Assembly (NCBI GenBank): GCA_018609925.1
Contig: JAHEOG010000137.1
Span: 1-16,384, forward strand
DNA length: 16,384 nt
Reading direction: 5' to 3'
Source: Gammaproteobacteria bacterium
GTDB lineage: Bacteria; Pseudomonadota; Gammaproteobacteria; Thiohalorhabdales; Thiohalorhabdaceae
Program-made: the position numbers and the translations under genes
Notes under the pieces: model-generated
Databases searched by the model: none
What the model was told of the DNA's origin: nothing
The model's input: the letters and a program-made list of their open reading frames with translations, nothing else
Part shown: positions 6,659 to 14,138 of the stretch, piece by piece
How positions within the stretch are numbered: position 1 is the first letter of the stretch
Layout of the letters: every line of letters begins with the position of its first letter

Positions 6659-7912
6659 TCACCCCACCAGGATCCCGTCCCCCACTCGACCGGACCTTCC
6701 TACAGCGCCTTGCCCCTTACCGGGTGGCAAGCCCGGGCCGCGAGGCGACTCCCGTTGCAGCATCACGGCCAGTCCCGCAAGGGCCAATCCCGCAGCCACC
6801 ACGAAGGCCCCACTCCCTCCTAGGAGCCCCCACAGGGACCCCGCAAGGAGGGTCCCCAGGCCCCCTCCCAAGCCGAAGGCCAGACTGGAGTAGAGCGCGA
6901 ACCCCGAGGAGCGCTCCCACTCGGGGAACAGGTCGTGAGTATGGCGAGCCGCAGCCGCATGGAAAACGGCGAAGGTGGCCGCGTGGAGGGTTTGGGCGAC
7001 GAGCAGCCAGACGGGCTGCAGCGTGGCCCCGATCAGGGCCCAACGGAATCCGGCGAGGGCGAGGCTTCCGATGAGCAGCGACCGGACGCCGAGTCGGCGA
7101 ACCAACTGATCGGTCCCGAGGAAGGCGACTACCTCCGCCAGCACCCCGAGCCCCCAAAGGAGCCCAATGACCAAACGGGAGAAACCGTGGTCCTGGAGAT
7201 GGATGGAAAAGAAGCCGTAATAGACCCCATGACTGGCCTGCATGAGGAAGGTCGTGGCGAAGAAGCCCCAAACATGGGGCTGCCGGAGCCTCCGGAAGGG
7301 AGATCCTGCCTGCCTTGTCTCGCCACCTCCAACCGGCTCGGGGACCAGCCAGGTCAGCAGGAAGATCCCCAGGAAGAGAGCCGCTAGACAATGCAGGATC
7401 AGGCCGAGGCCGTGGCGGTCCAGCAGGGGGCCCAGGCCTACCGCGGTAGCAATAAATCCGATCGAGCCCCACAAACGGATCCGCCCGTAATGGGCCCGCA
7501 GTCGCCGAACCAGGTCCCAGACCGCGCCCTCCACCAGTGGCAGGGGGCCGGCATGGAAGAGCGCGAACAGGGCCACCACGGGCAGCATGGCCCAGAACCC
7601 TTGGAAGGCATACAGAGGCAAGAAGGCCAAAAAGGCCAGGAACGCGGTACCCCGGGCTACAGCCATGCGTCGGCCGGTGCGATCGGCCAGGGGGCCCCAC
7701 AGGTTGGGGCCGACCACCTTGGTTAGCTGGATTGCCCCGACCAAAAGCCCGATCTGGACCGCTCCCATGCCCAGGGACTCCAGATAGAGGCTCCAATAGG
7801 GCAGCAGGGCCCCGAGCGTCGCGAAGTAAACGCAATAAAAGCCCGCGAACCGGGGTGCCAGGTGGCGAGGGGAAGCCGCGGTCCCGGTAAGCGGGCCCGA
7901 GCCGACATCCAC
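6659..7912 (-). CDS. MFS transporter, PPP/HcaT-like (MFS_1_like)
   Basis: Inner-membrane major facilitator of 417 residues with about 12 hydrophobic segments. It resembles the 3-phenylpropionate transporter (HcaT/YfdC-like MFS_1_like) group. The start is GTG at 7912, with AGGAG about 8 nt upstream. The first segment reads FYCVYFATLGALLPYWSLYL (25-44), close to the family opening, and the MFS loop 2-3 signature GPLADRTGRR is at 73-82. A second-half copy of this loop is degenerate (DQLVRRLGVRS). A Gly-rich segment near the C-terminus (FGLGGGLGTLLAGSLWGLLGG, in part) forms a late helix. Substrate cannot be told from the sequence; many relatives are unassigned. It follows aroC on the same strand after 67 nt and may be co-transcribed. 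The membrane call is firm, the substrate guess weak. Confidence 0.88.
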   Translation of the reverse strand: MDVGSGPLTGTAASPRHLAPRFAGFYCVYFATLGALLPYWSLYLESLGMGAVQIGLLVGAIQLTKVVGPNLWGPLADRTGRRMAVARGTAFLAFLAFLPLYAFQGFWAMLPVVALFALFHAGPLPLVEGAVWDLVRRLRAHYGRIRLWGSIGFIATAVGLGPLLDRHGLGLILHCLAALFLGIFLLTWLVPEPVGGGETRQAGSPFRRLRQPHVWGFFATTFLMQASHGVYYGFFSIHLQDHGFSRLVIGLLWGLGVLAEVVAFLGTDQLVRRLGVRSLLIGSLALAGFRWALIGATLQPVWLLVAQTLHAATFAVFHAAAARHTHDLFPEWERSSGFALYSSLAFGLGGGLGTLLAGSLWGLLGGSGAFVVAAGLALAGLAVMLQRESPRGPGLPPGKGQGAVGRSGRVGDGILVG

Positions 7913-7979
7913 GGTAGGCTCCTAGCGGGCTCGCTCGCGTGGGAAGGATTTGTCTGTTGGCCGCGGCCGAGCGGGAGGC

Positions 7980-9056
7980 CTATTGCCCTCCCCGGCGGAG
8001 ACCGCACTGTCCGCGGTTCCGGAGGTAGTGATCCATCAGAACCAAGGCCGTCATGGCCTCTACGATGGGCACCGCGCGAATCCCCACACAGGGATCGTGA
8101 CGCCCCTTGGTGGCGATGCTGACCTCATTACCCTCGATGTCCAGGCTGCGGCGGGGGGTTACGATGCTGGAGGTCGCCTTGATGGCAATGCTGGCCGTCA
8201 GGGGCTGACCGGTGCTGATGCCGCCGAGGACACCGCCGGCGTTGTTGGAGAGGAAGCCGCTGGCGTCCATCTCGTCACCGTGCTCGGACCCCTTTTGGGT
8301 AACCGATTGGAACCCCGCTCCCACGGCCACCCCCTTGACCGCGTTGATCGCCATTAGGGCCTTCCCCCAATCGGCCTCCAGTCGATCAAACACCGGCTCG
8401 CCCAGGCCCACGGGGACACCCTGGGCCTCGACATGGATCTGGGCGCCCACGGAATCGCCTTCCTTGCGAAGCCGATCGATGGCCTGCTCCAGCTCCGGGA
8501 CCCGGTCGGGGTCGGGGCTGAAGAAGGGATTGTCTTCCACCCCAGACCAGTCCCTACGCTCGATCCGGATATCCCCCATGGCTTCCAGGCACGCCCTTAC
8601 TTGGACCCCAAGGCTCTCCCGCAGGTACTTCCGGGCGATGGCACCGGCCGCTACGCGGATCGCCGTCTCCCGAGCGGAGGCGCGGCCTCCACCGCGATAA
8701 TCCCGGCGACCGTACTTGGCCCAATAGGTATAGTCGGCGTGTCCGGGCCGGAATTTGCCGCGAATATCGCTGTAATCCTTACTCCGTTGATCGGTGTTCC
8801 GGATCATCAGTCCAATCGAGGTGCCGGTGGTCTCCCCTTCGAAGACCCCGGAAAGGATTTCCACCTCGTCCGTCTCGCGACGCTGGGAGGTATAACGGCT
8901 CTGTCCCGGGCGACGACGGTCCAGATCCTGCTGGATATCCTCTACGGTCAGGGCCAAGCCCGGGGGACACCCGTCCACCACCCCACCCAGGGCGGGCCCG
9001 TGGCTCTCTCCAAACGTGGTAAGTCGAAAGAGCTCGCCAATGGAATTCCCGGCCAT
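7980..9056 (-). CDS. aroC: Chorismate synthase
   Basis: Last step of the shikimate pathway: conversion of 5-enolpyruvylshikimate-3-phosphate to chorismate, needing reduced FMN. The 358 residues match the usual length. Conserved motifs run in order: FGESHG (15-20) with GGVVDGCPPG, RRRPGQSRYTSQRRETD (47-63), the YRGGGRASARETA flavin-site loop, SNNAGGVLGGISTGQP, and GRHDPCVGIRAVPIVEAM near the end. The ATG at 9056 has AAGGATAAAG upstream. It is the first gene of a minus-strand pair with the MFS gene, and is divergent from shc across a 475-nt region. Confident. Confidence 0.98.
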   Translation of the reverse strand: MAGNSIGELFRLTTFGESHGPALGGVVDGCPPGLALTVEDIQQDLDRRRPGQSRYTSQRRETDEVEILSGVFEGETTGTSIGLMIRNTDQRSKDYSDIRGKFRPGHADYTYWAKYGRRDYRGGGRASARETAIRVAAGAIARKYLRESLGVQVRACLEAMGDIRIERRDWSGVEDNPFFSPDPDRVPELEQAIDRLRKEGDSVGAQIHVEAQGVPVGLGEPVFDRLEADWGKALMAINAVKGVAVGAGFQSVTQKGSEHGDEMDASGFLSNNAGGVLGGISTGQPLTASIAIKATSSIVTPRRSLDIEGNEVSIATKGRHDPCVGIRAVPIVEAMTALVLMDHYLRNRGQCGLRRGGQ

Positions 9057-9162
9057 TTCGCTTTATCCTTGGATGCCACCGCCCAATTGGGGCTCCGAAG
9101 CCACCGCCATTGTGGGGCATATCCTATCACGGCCTTGGCCAATTTCGGCCTTTGTTGGTACT

Positions 9163-9220
9163 CCGACGCGCCGTGTGGCAATCCTTTCACCAGTGGGGGT
9201 GGGGTGCCAGAGCGCGTCGG
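9163..9220. repeat. Compound inverted repeat upstream of shc
   Basis: An exact 8-bp pair CCGACGCG/CGCGTCGG encloses a second exact 5-bp pair TGGCA/TGCCA, giving a two-part stem with small internal bulges. The inner loop can also pair CACC with GGTG. It could fold as RNA or as a DNA cruciform. No function is known. Confidence 0.5.
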
Positions 9221-9243
9221 GGCCCTTGGCAATGCGAAGGGCC
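9221..9243. repeat. Perfect 7-bp inverted repeat
   Basis: GGCCCTT and AAGGGCC flank a 9-nt loop, immediately abutting the preceding inverted repeat. There is no T-tract, so this is not a clear terminator. Confidence 0.5.
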
Positions 9244-9250
9244 AGAGGAC

Positions 9251-9369
9251 CGTCGCTCCGAGCAGCGCAGTGACGAGGAGTCCCCTTCGGGGCCTGATTA
9301 GGTGATCCCTCGCTGGATCGGGACGGCCCGCTGGGGTCGGATCGCTTCGCTGTGCCCGCGATGACGGGG
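9251..9369. repeat. Degenerate palindromic intergenic repeat (MITE-like)
   Basis: The right end, read on the minus strand, is CCGTCATCGCGGGC followed by ACAGCGAAGCGATCC. The left end on the plus strand is CGTCGCTCCGAGC, then GCAGTGACGAGGAGTCC. Both ends resemble the GTCATTGCGAGC-GCAGCGAAGCAATCC type of interspersed bacterial repeat, in inverted orientation about 120 nt apart. The inside holds a TTCG-loop hairpin (CCCC/GGGG at 9282-9292) and GATCC/GGATC (9304-9308, 9315-9319). The arms match imperfectly, so it looks like a decayed copy. Only one copy is in the window. Confidence 0.5.
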
Positions 9370-9466
9370 TTGTCCGGCTGAGCGCGACCAACGGGGGATC
9401 CATGCCCGTACGTACCCAACCCTGAGGACAATCAGGGAGTTTCAGGGGTTCGGACGTGGCTACGCC

Positions 9467-9496
9467 TTGACCCAGGTCCCGGACCTCGGGTATTGG
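9467..9496 (+). promoter_or_regulatory. Candidate shc promoter with internal palindrome
   Basis: TTGACC at 9467-9472 matches a sigma-70 -35 box at five of six positions. An 18-nt spacer leads to a poor -10 (TATTGG, 9491-9496). The spacer holds the odd palindrome AGGTCC-C-GGACCT (9474-9486), which could be an operator. The weak -10 keeps confidence low. Confidence 0.3.
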
Positions 9497-9531
9497 TCCT
9501 CGGGGCGTTAAGGTCCTTGTCCAGGATCTAG

Positions 9532-11601
9532 GTGCCGGACCTATCCTCCCACCGCCACTGCCCGGGGACTGAGGTCACCACCAAAAATGGGGAATACCAC
9601 CTTGCCAAGCGTCCGAAGTCGGCCACTCCCTGGGAGCGCGCATTGGACTGGCTGACTGGAAAGGAGCCCACCGCCCTCCGAGCCACCGAGTCCGAGCCCG
9701 AGCAGCTGGGGACGCCTCTGGATGTCCTCGAGGGTAGCATCGCCCAGGCCCAGCGGGCCCTTCTCTCCGAACAGGAGCCTGACGGGCACTGGTGCTACGA
9801 GTTGGAGGCGGACTGCACCATCCCCTCGGAATACATCCTCATGATGCATTTCATGGGGGAGATCGATGAGGTTCTGGAGAACAAGCTGGCCCGCTACATC
9901 CGTTCCCGGCGGGATCCCGAGCACGGTGGCTGGCCCCTTTACACGGATGGCCACCAGGACCTGAGCTGTACCATCAAGGCCTACTACGCCCTGAAGCTTG
10001 CCGGGGACGATCCCGATGCCGAGCACATGGCTGAGGCCCGCCGGGCGATCCTCGATCAGGGCGGCGCAGCCCGCGCCAATGTGTTCACCCGCATCCTTTT
10101 GGCCCAGTTCAAACAGATTCCCTGGCGGGGCACCCCTCTGGTGCCCCCCGAAATCGTTCTCTTCCCGCGCTGGTTCCCCTTCCACCTCAGCAAGGTCTCC
10201 TATTGGTCGCGGACCGTCATGGTCCCGCTTTCCATCCTGTACGCCCTGGGCGCGCAAGCCCAGAACCCGCGAGGGATCGGGGTCCAGGAGCTCTTCACCA
10301 CTCCCCCGGAAAAGGAGCGCAAATATTTCCCCGTGTGGTCCTGGACCAACCTGATCTGCTTGGGGGTGGAGCGGTCTGCGGCCCGGCTGGAGTTCTTGCT
10401 CCCGAACCGGATCCGGAGGCGCTCCCTGCAACGAGCCCGGGATTGGGTCATCGAGCGCCTGAACGGCGAAGACGGACTGGGGGCGATCTTTCCGGCCATG
10501 GTCAACGCCTATGAGGCCTTGGCCCATCTCGGCTACGGCCCGGACCATCCCTACCGCATCCAGGCCGGACGGGCCCTCCGCCACCTGGTGGTGGACTATG
10601 GTGAAAAAGCCTATTGCCAGCCTTGCGTTTCCCCGATTTGGGACACGGCGCTGGCCGTCCATGCCCTCCAGGAGTCCGGGGAAAAACCGCCAGAGGAGGC
10701 CGTACACGGCCTCGACTGGCTGGTCGAGCGCCAGGTCACCGAGCCGGTGGGGGACTGGCGAGAGACCCACCCAGATCTCCCCGCCGGGGGATGGGCCTTC
10801 CAGTACAACAATGCCCATTATCCGGACCTCGATGACACAGCCGCCGTGGCCATTGCCATGCATCAATCGGGGTTAGGGGGGCGCTACGGAGAATCCGTGG
10901 CGCGGGCCCTCACCTGGATCCGCGGGATGCAATCCCGCGACGGAGGCTTCGCCGCATTCGATTCCGACAACACTTATTACTACCTCAATCACATCCCCTT
11001 TGCGGATCACGGGGCCCTGCTCGATCCCCCCACCTGCGACGTTACAGCACGCTGTGTCGGCCTCTTGGGCCAGGCGGGCGGGCCGGATTCGGAGGAGTCC
11101 TTGCAACGGGCCATCGAGTTCCTGCGCCACCACCAAGAGCCCGAAGGGCCTTGGTTCGGCCGATGGGGCACCAATTATATCTACGGTACCTGGTCGGTCC
11201 TGGACGCCCTGGCCAAAGCCGGGGAGGACATGACCCTGCCCTGGATCCAACGGGCGGTGGCCTGGCTAAAGGAGACTCAGCAGCCCGATGGCGGCTGGGG
11301 TGAGGAGAACGACAGCTATTTCCAGCCGGAGCGTGGCGGGCGAGCCACCCGGAGCACCCCCTTCCACACCGCATGGGCCCTTTTGGCCCTCTTGGCGGCC
11401 GGGGAAAGGGACTCCGAGGCGGTGGCAGCCGGGATCGAATACCTTCTACGCACCCAACACTCGGATGGGCTCTGGCAGGATCCCTGGTTCACGGCCCCCG
11501 GGTTCCCCCGGGTCTTCCATCTCAAATACCATGGCTACACTCGCTATTTCCCCCTCCAGGCCCTAGCGCGGTATCGCCGGCTGATCCGGAACCCCGCTTG
11601 A
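9532..11601 (+). CDS. shc: Squalene-hopene cyclase
   Basis: Membrane-bound monotopic class II terpene cyclase that folds squalene into hopene/hopanol, the committed step of hopanoid synthesis (also called hpnF). The 689 residues fit the family. The catalytic acid motif DLDDTA is at 432-437 (D434 as general acid by analogy with A. acidocaldarius D376). QW repeats are visible: QEPDGHW (81-87), QSRDGGF (467-473), QPDGGW (584-589) and a last one ending at W648. Other hallmarks are ELEADCTIPSEYIL near the start, GWAFQYNNAHYPD before the acid motif, WGTNYIYGTW, and the C-terminal FPRVFHLKYHGY. The start is GTG at 9532, with AGGA a few nt upstream; the first 40 or so residues are poorly conserved, so a slightly later start cannot be excluded. 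The stop overlaps the TTG start of hpnG. Confidence 0.97.
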   Translation: MPDLSSHRHCPGTEVTTKNGEYHLAKRPKSATPWERALDWLTGKEPTALRATESEPEQLGTPLDVLEGSIAQAQRALLSEQEPDGHWCYELEADCTIPSEYILMMHFMGEIDEVLENKLARYIRSRRDPEHGGWPLYTDGHQDLSCTIKAYYALKLAGDDPDAEHMAEARRAILDQGGAARANVFTRILLAQFKQIPWRGTPLVPPEIVLFPRWFPFHLSKVSYWSRTVMVPLSILYALGAQAQNPRGIGVQELFTTPPEKERKYFPVWSWTNLICLGVERSAARLEFLLPNRIRRRSLQRARDWVIERLNGEDGLGAIFPAMVNAYEALAHLGYGPDHPYRIQAGRALRHLVVDYGEKAYCQPCVSPIWDTALAVHALQESGEKPPEEAVHGLDWLVERQVTEPVGDWRETHPDLPAGGWAFQYNNAHYPDLDDTAAVAIAMHQSGLGGRYGESVARALTWIRGMQSRDGGFAAFDSDNTYYYLNHIPFADHGALLDPPTCDVTARCVGLLGQAGGPDSEESLQRAIEFLRHHQEPEGPWFGRWGTNYIYGTWSVLDALAKAGEDMTLPWIQRAVAWLKETQQPDGGWGEENDSYFQPERGGRATRSTPFHTAWALLALLAAGERDSEAVAAGIEYLLRTQHSDGLWQDPWFTAPGFPRVFHLKYHGYTRYFPLQALARYRRLIRNPA

Positions 11602-12302
11602 CCTTTGTCGGAGCCGTATCCGCCCTTCCCCAGGAAGAGCGGTGTCTGGTCGGTCGCCGGTCTCCTTTGAGTATTCGATCCGGCCAACCGGAGACCCGCC
11701 TGCGATTGGCCGTGTCGGGCGTCGGTCCCGAGCGCGCTGGACACGCCGCCGAGGCTCTCCTGGACCAGGGCGCCACAGCCCTCCTTAGCTGGGGATTCGC
11801 CGGGGCCCTGGTTCCTGAGCTCCGCCCCGGGACCTTAGTTGCACCGGAAAGGATAGAGGGCGCGAGCTCAGGGCCCATCGATCCCAACTGGCGACGCCGC
11901 CTTCTAGCGCATACCGGAGCCAGTTCGCGAATCATCGGGGGTAAGCTCGCCCACAGCGATTCCACACTGGAAGGGCCCACCCAGAAGCATCGGCTCGCTC
12001 TGGAGACGGGTGCCGTTGCGGTGGATCAGGAGAGCGCCGCTGTGGCAGCAGTAGCCGCCAGGGCTGGCGTCCCCTTTCTGGCGATCCGCGCCATCCTGGA
12101 CCCAGTCGAACTCCGTCTCCCTCCCCGGCTAACCAAAATGGCGGCGGACTCGGGGACGGTGACGGCAACCTGGGCCCTCTTAACCCTCCTACGCCATCCC
12201 GGAGAACTCCAGCACCTCGCCCGCTTGGCTATGCCCCTGCGACAGGCCAAGCGGAGCCTGCGCGGCCTCGCTCGGAGGGTGGGCTCACAGCTCGGGGGCT
12301 AA
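11598..12302 (+). CDS. hpnG: HpnG, hopanoid nucleoside phosphorylase-fold protein
   Basis: Purine-nucleoside-phosphorylase/MTA-SAH-nucleosidase fold protein, proposed to remove adenine from adenosylhopane to give ribosylhopane. The start is set at TTG 11598, which overlaps the shc stop as TTGA and leaves 234 residues starting MTFVGAVSALPQEERCL, the typical opening. The frame continues upstream inside shc, but that extension has no family resemblance. A central SGVGPERAGHAAEALLDQG (40-58) and SWGFAGAL (64-71) match the family's substrate-binding region, AVDQESAAVA (141-150) replaces the usual DMES, and RAILDP (164-169) holds the catalytic Asp candidate D168. Basic, helical residues close the protein. 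There is no good Shine-Dalgarno before TTG, so expression probably depends on termination of shc. Order shc-hpnG-hpnH is the classic one. Confidence 0.88.
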   Translation: MTFVGAVSALPQEERCLVGRRSPLSIRSGQPETRLRLAVSGVGPERAGHAAEALLDQGATALLSWGFAGALVPELRPGTLVAPERIEGASSGPIDPNWRRRLLAHTGASSRIIGGKLAHSDSTLEGPTQKHRLALETGAVAVDQESAAVAAVAARAGVPFLAIRAILDPVELRLPPRLTKMAADSGTVTATWALLTLLRHPGELQHLARLAMPLRQAKRSLRGLARRVGSQLGG

Positions 12303-12590
12303 CCTGAAGAGCCTCTCGGAACCAGCCACCAAGCCCGGAATCGGGCCCTGTATAGCCAAAGGGGACACCCGGGAAGGCGTTGTCGGAGAAGGCCATTGTC
12401 ATCACCCTGGGCATTCACGGTAGGCTTGGTGTCGGCACTGTTTCCCATTCCCTAGGAGGGCGTGTTCGGGCCGCCCCCGAAACCGCTGCGAGTGGGGGAC
12501 CGTACCCAGGAATAGCTGTTATCCTGACCGCTGAACTCGGGCTTTGGCGGTGGCAGGCCCCAACGCGGGCCTGGCGAAGCCGGCCCTGGC

Positions 12591-12607
12591 GGCTCCCAAA
12601 GGGAGCC
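12591..12607 (+). repeat. Perfect hairpin 100 nt upstream of hpnH
   Basis: GGCTCCC and GGGAGCC form a 7-bp stem around an AAA loop. It lies 102 nt before the hpnH start. No T-run follows on either strand, so it is not a standard intrinsic terminator. Confidence 0.55.
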
Positions 12608-12697
12608 AAAGATCCAACCGGAATGGATCAAACCAAAAGATTGCACACTTCTCCTCGCCGGGAGTCCGAGCCTCGGCTGCCGGGGGGCAGAACCATC

Positions 12698-12702
12698 GGG
12701 AG
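12698..12702 (+). promoter_or_regulatory. Ribosome binding site that fixes the hpnH start
   Basis: GGGAG lies 7 nt before the ATG at 12710. It marks this codon as the start rather than the in-frame TTG at 12380, which would add 110 unrelated residues. Confidence 0.75.
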
Positions 12703-12709
12703 AAAAGTC

Positions 12710-13846
12710 ATGGGTGTCCCGCTCCGTCAGCAGATCCGTATCGGAAGCTACATAATCGGCCAGAAGGTGCGAGGAAACGAGCGTTACCCCTTGGTCCTGA
12801 TGCTGGAGCCCCTATTCCAGTGCAACCTCGCCTGCGCCGGTTGCGGCAAGATCCAATACCCCGATGACATCCTGGCCCAACGCATGTCCAAGGAGGAGTG
12901 CTGGGAGGCGGCAGAGGAATGCGGCGCCCCCATGGTGTCTATTGCAGGTGGCGAGCCCCTACTGCACAAGCAGATGCCTGAGATCGTGGAAGGTATGATC
13001 GAGCGCGGGAAGTTCGTCTACCTGTGCACGAACGCCCTGCTCGCCGTTAAGCGCATGAAGGACTACACGCCTTCCCCCTATCTGACCTTCTCCATCCATC
13101 TGGATGGAGAGCGAGAGAACCACGACGCCTCGGTCTGCCAGGAAGGGGTCTACGACCGGGCCATTGAGGCCATCCAGCAGCTTCGCGATCAAGGCTTCCG
13201 GGTCAATATCAATGCCACCCTGTTCCAGGGGGAAGATTCGGAGGATGTTGCAAGCTTCTTCGACACAGCTAAAGAGCTCGGTGTGGAAGGCATCACCGTG
13301 TCTCCCGGGTACGAGTACGAGTGGGCCCCCCGCCAGGACATCTTCCTCGGCCGTCAATCGACCAAGGAGCTCTTCCGGGGGATCTTTAAGGCCGGAAAGG
13401 GACGCAAGTGGCCGCTGAGCCACTCCGCGCTCTACCTGGATTTCCTTGCCGGGAACCAGAAGTACCAGTGTACAGCGTGGGGCAATCCCACGCGGAACCT
13501 CTTCGGGTGGCAACGTCCGTGCTACCTCCATGCGGACGGTGGCTACGCGGCCACCTTCCGGGAGCTCATGGAGGAGACGGATTGGGAGAGCTACGGGGTC
13601 GGGCGTCACCCCAAATGCCGGGACTGCATGGCCCATTGCGGCTTTGAGGCCACCGCCGTGGATGATACCTTCCGCCATCCCCTGAAGGCCTTAAAGGTCG
13701 CGTTGCGGGGTCCCCGGACAGAGGGACCGATGGCCCCCGAGCACCCGGTCCTGTACGACGTGGAACAGGAATCGGGCAATCCAGAGGGGGGCGACACGGC
13801 TTCCATCCCGGTGGAAATGGTGGGCGGCCGCACCGTTCACCAATAA
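12710..13846 (+). CDS. hpnH: HpnH, radical SAM hopanoid adenosyl transferase
   Basis: Radical SAM enzyme that joins the 5'-deoxyadenosyl group to diploptene, making adenosylhopane, the first C35 hopanoid. The 378 residues from ATG 12710 match the family, which typically starts with GVPLRQQIRIGSYI. The 4Fe-4S motif CNLACAGC gives C38-X3-C42-X2-C45, and GGEPL (80-84) is the usual SAM-binding strand end. Further family landmarks are FSIHLDGERENHD, SPGYEYEWAP and CTAWGNPTRNLFGWQRPCYL. A Cys-rich C-terminal motif C303-X2-C306-X3-C310 (DCMAHCG) is also present, as in HpnH proteins. The last 50 residues are divergent and probably flexible. It stands 407 nt after hpnG, and a strong stem-loop follows its stop. 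Confidence 0.96.
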   Translation: MGVPLRQQIRIGSYIIGQKVRGNERYPLVLMLEPLFQCNLACAGCGKIQYPDDILAQRMSKEECWEAAEECGAPMVSIAGGEPLLHKQMPEIVEGMIERGKFVYLCTNALLAVKRMKDYTPSPYLTFSIHLDGERENHDASVCQEGVYDRAIEAIQQLRDQGFRVNINATLFQGEDSEDVASFFDTAKELGVEGITVSPGYEYEWAPRQDIFLGRQSTKELFRGIFKAGKGRKWPLSHSALYLDFLAGNQKYQCTAWGNPTRNLFGWQRPCYLHADGGYAATFRELMEETDWESYGVGRHPKCRDCMAHCGFEATAVDDTFRHPLKALKVALRGPRTEGPMAPEHPVLYDVEQESGNPEGGDTASIPVEMVGGRTVHQ

Positions 13847-13871
13847 AGGGCCTGCCCAGGCCTAGCTAGCC

Positions 13872-13904
13872 AACGGCCCCTCCTCTTCCGGAGGAGGGGT
13901 CGTT
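13872..13904 (+). terminator. Strong stem-loop after hpnH, probable terminator
   Basis: AACGGCCCCTCCTC (13872-13885) pairs along its whole 14-nt length with GAGGAGGGGTCGTT (13891-13904), with one G-U wobble and a 5-nt loop TTCCG. It begins 26 nt after the hpnH stop. The 3' side reads GAACTT and lacks a long T-tract, so it may terminate, attenuate or protect the mRNA 3' end instead. Confidence 0.6.
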
Positions 13905-14125
13905 GAACTTCATGCCTTTCCCGGGGCTCCCGTGCCTGTTCCCAGGTCGCAACTCTGTGGTTTCGGCCGCGGAGGGGTAGGCCCGGAGGATCGACTTTCG
14001 TCCAAACCGCGCACTCTCCTAAGGTGTGCTGTGCTCCAGAGGCCCGGGCATCGCTCCGATCTTGGGGATTCCCGTGGCGGGTCAGCACCATTAGCGGTTC
14101 TTCCACCCGCCCCAGGACCCATCCC

Positions 14126-14130
14126 GAGGG
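14126..14130 (+). promoter_or_regulatory. Ribosome binding site deciding the hpnM TTG start
   Basis: GAGGG lies 8 nt before TTG at 14139. This TTG is placed directly ahead of a signal-peptide-like sequence, whereas upstream in-frame start codons give unrelated N-terminal extensions. Confidence 0.5.
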
Positions 14131-14138
14131 ACCCTTAT

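Larger units (their letters stand above)
9057..9531. other. Gene-free, hairpin-rich region between divergent aroC and shc
   Basis: This 475-nt stretch holds no gene I can support. It carries a chain of inverted repeats: CCGACGCG (9163-9170) with CGCGTCGG (9213-9220), with TGGCA/TGCCA nested at 9176-9180 and 9205-9209; GGCCCTT (9221-9227) with AAGGGCC (9237-9243); and a degenerate palindromic repeat at about 9251-9369. Both the aroC and shc promoters should lie here. Confidence 0.7.
12303..12709 (+). other. Long hairpin-rich gap between hpnG and hpnH
   Basis: 407 nt with no supportable gene. The hpnH frame is open back to a TTG at 12380, but the extension is Arg/Pro/Gly-rich and not conserved in type. 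Four perfect short hairpins occur: GCCCG/CGGGC (12333-12346), TTCGGG/CCCGAA (12465-12481), CAGGCCC/GGGCCTG (12554-12573) and GGCTCCC/GGGAGCC (12591-12607). None has a T-tract. A separate hpnH promoter, a leader RNA or a small RNA are the possibilities; I see no clear -35/-10 pair. Confidence 0.6.
13847..14138 (+). other. Gap between hpnH and hpnM with stem-loop and long leader
   Basis: 292 nt without a supportable gene. The 14-bp stem-loop at 13872-13904 is followed by about 234 nt leading to hpnM. The hpnM frame is open back to 13932, but that extension has no resemblance to a signal peptide or MlaC domain. A promoter for hpnM-hpnN is expected here, but I see no convincing -35/-10 pair. Confidence 0.5.

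Noticed and set aside
9541..10866. 441-residue minus-strand open frame inside shc
   Set aside because: It is the complement of a cyclase with intact catalytic and QW motifs. Long antisense frames are common in GC-rich genes.
12380..12709. 110-residue upstream extension of hpnH
   Set aside because: Low-complexity Arg/Gly/Pro-rich translation. HpnH proteins start with the GVPLRQ-type sequence found at 12710, which has its own GGGAG site.
13932..14138. 69-residue upstream extension of hpnM
   Set aside because: It would bury the signal peptide inside the protein, and it resembles no MlaC N-terminus.
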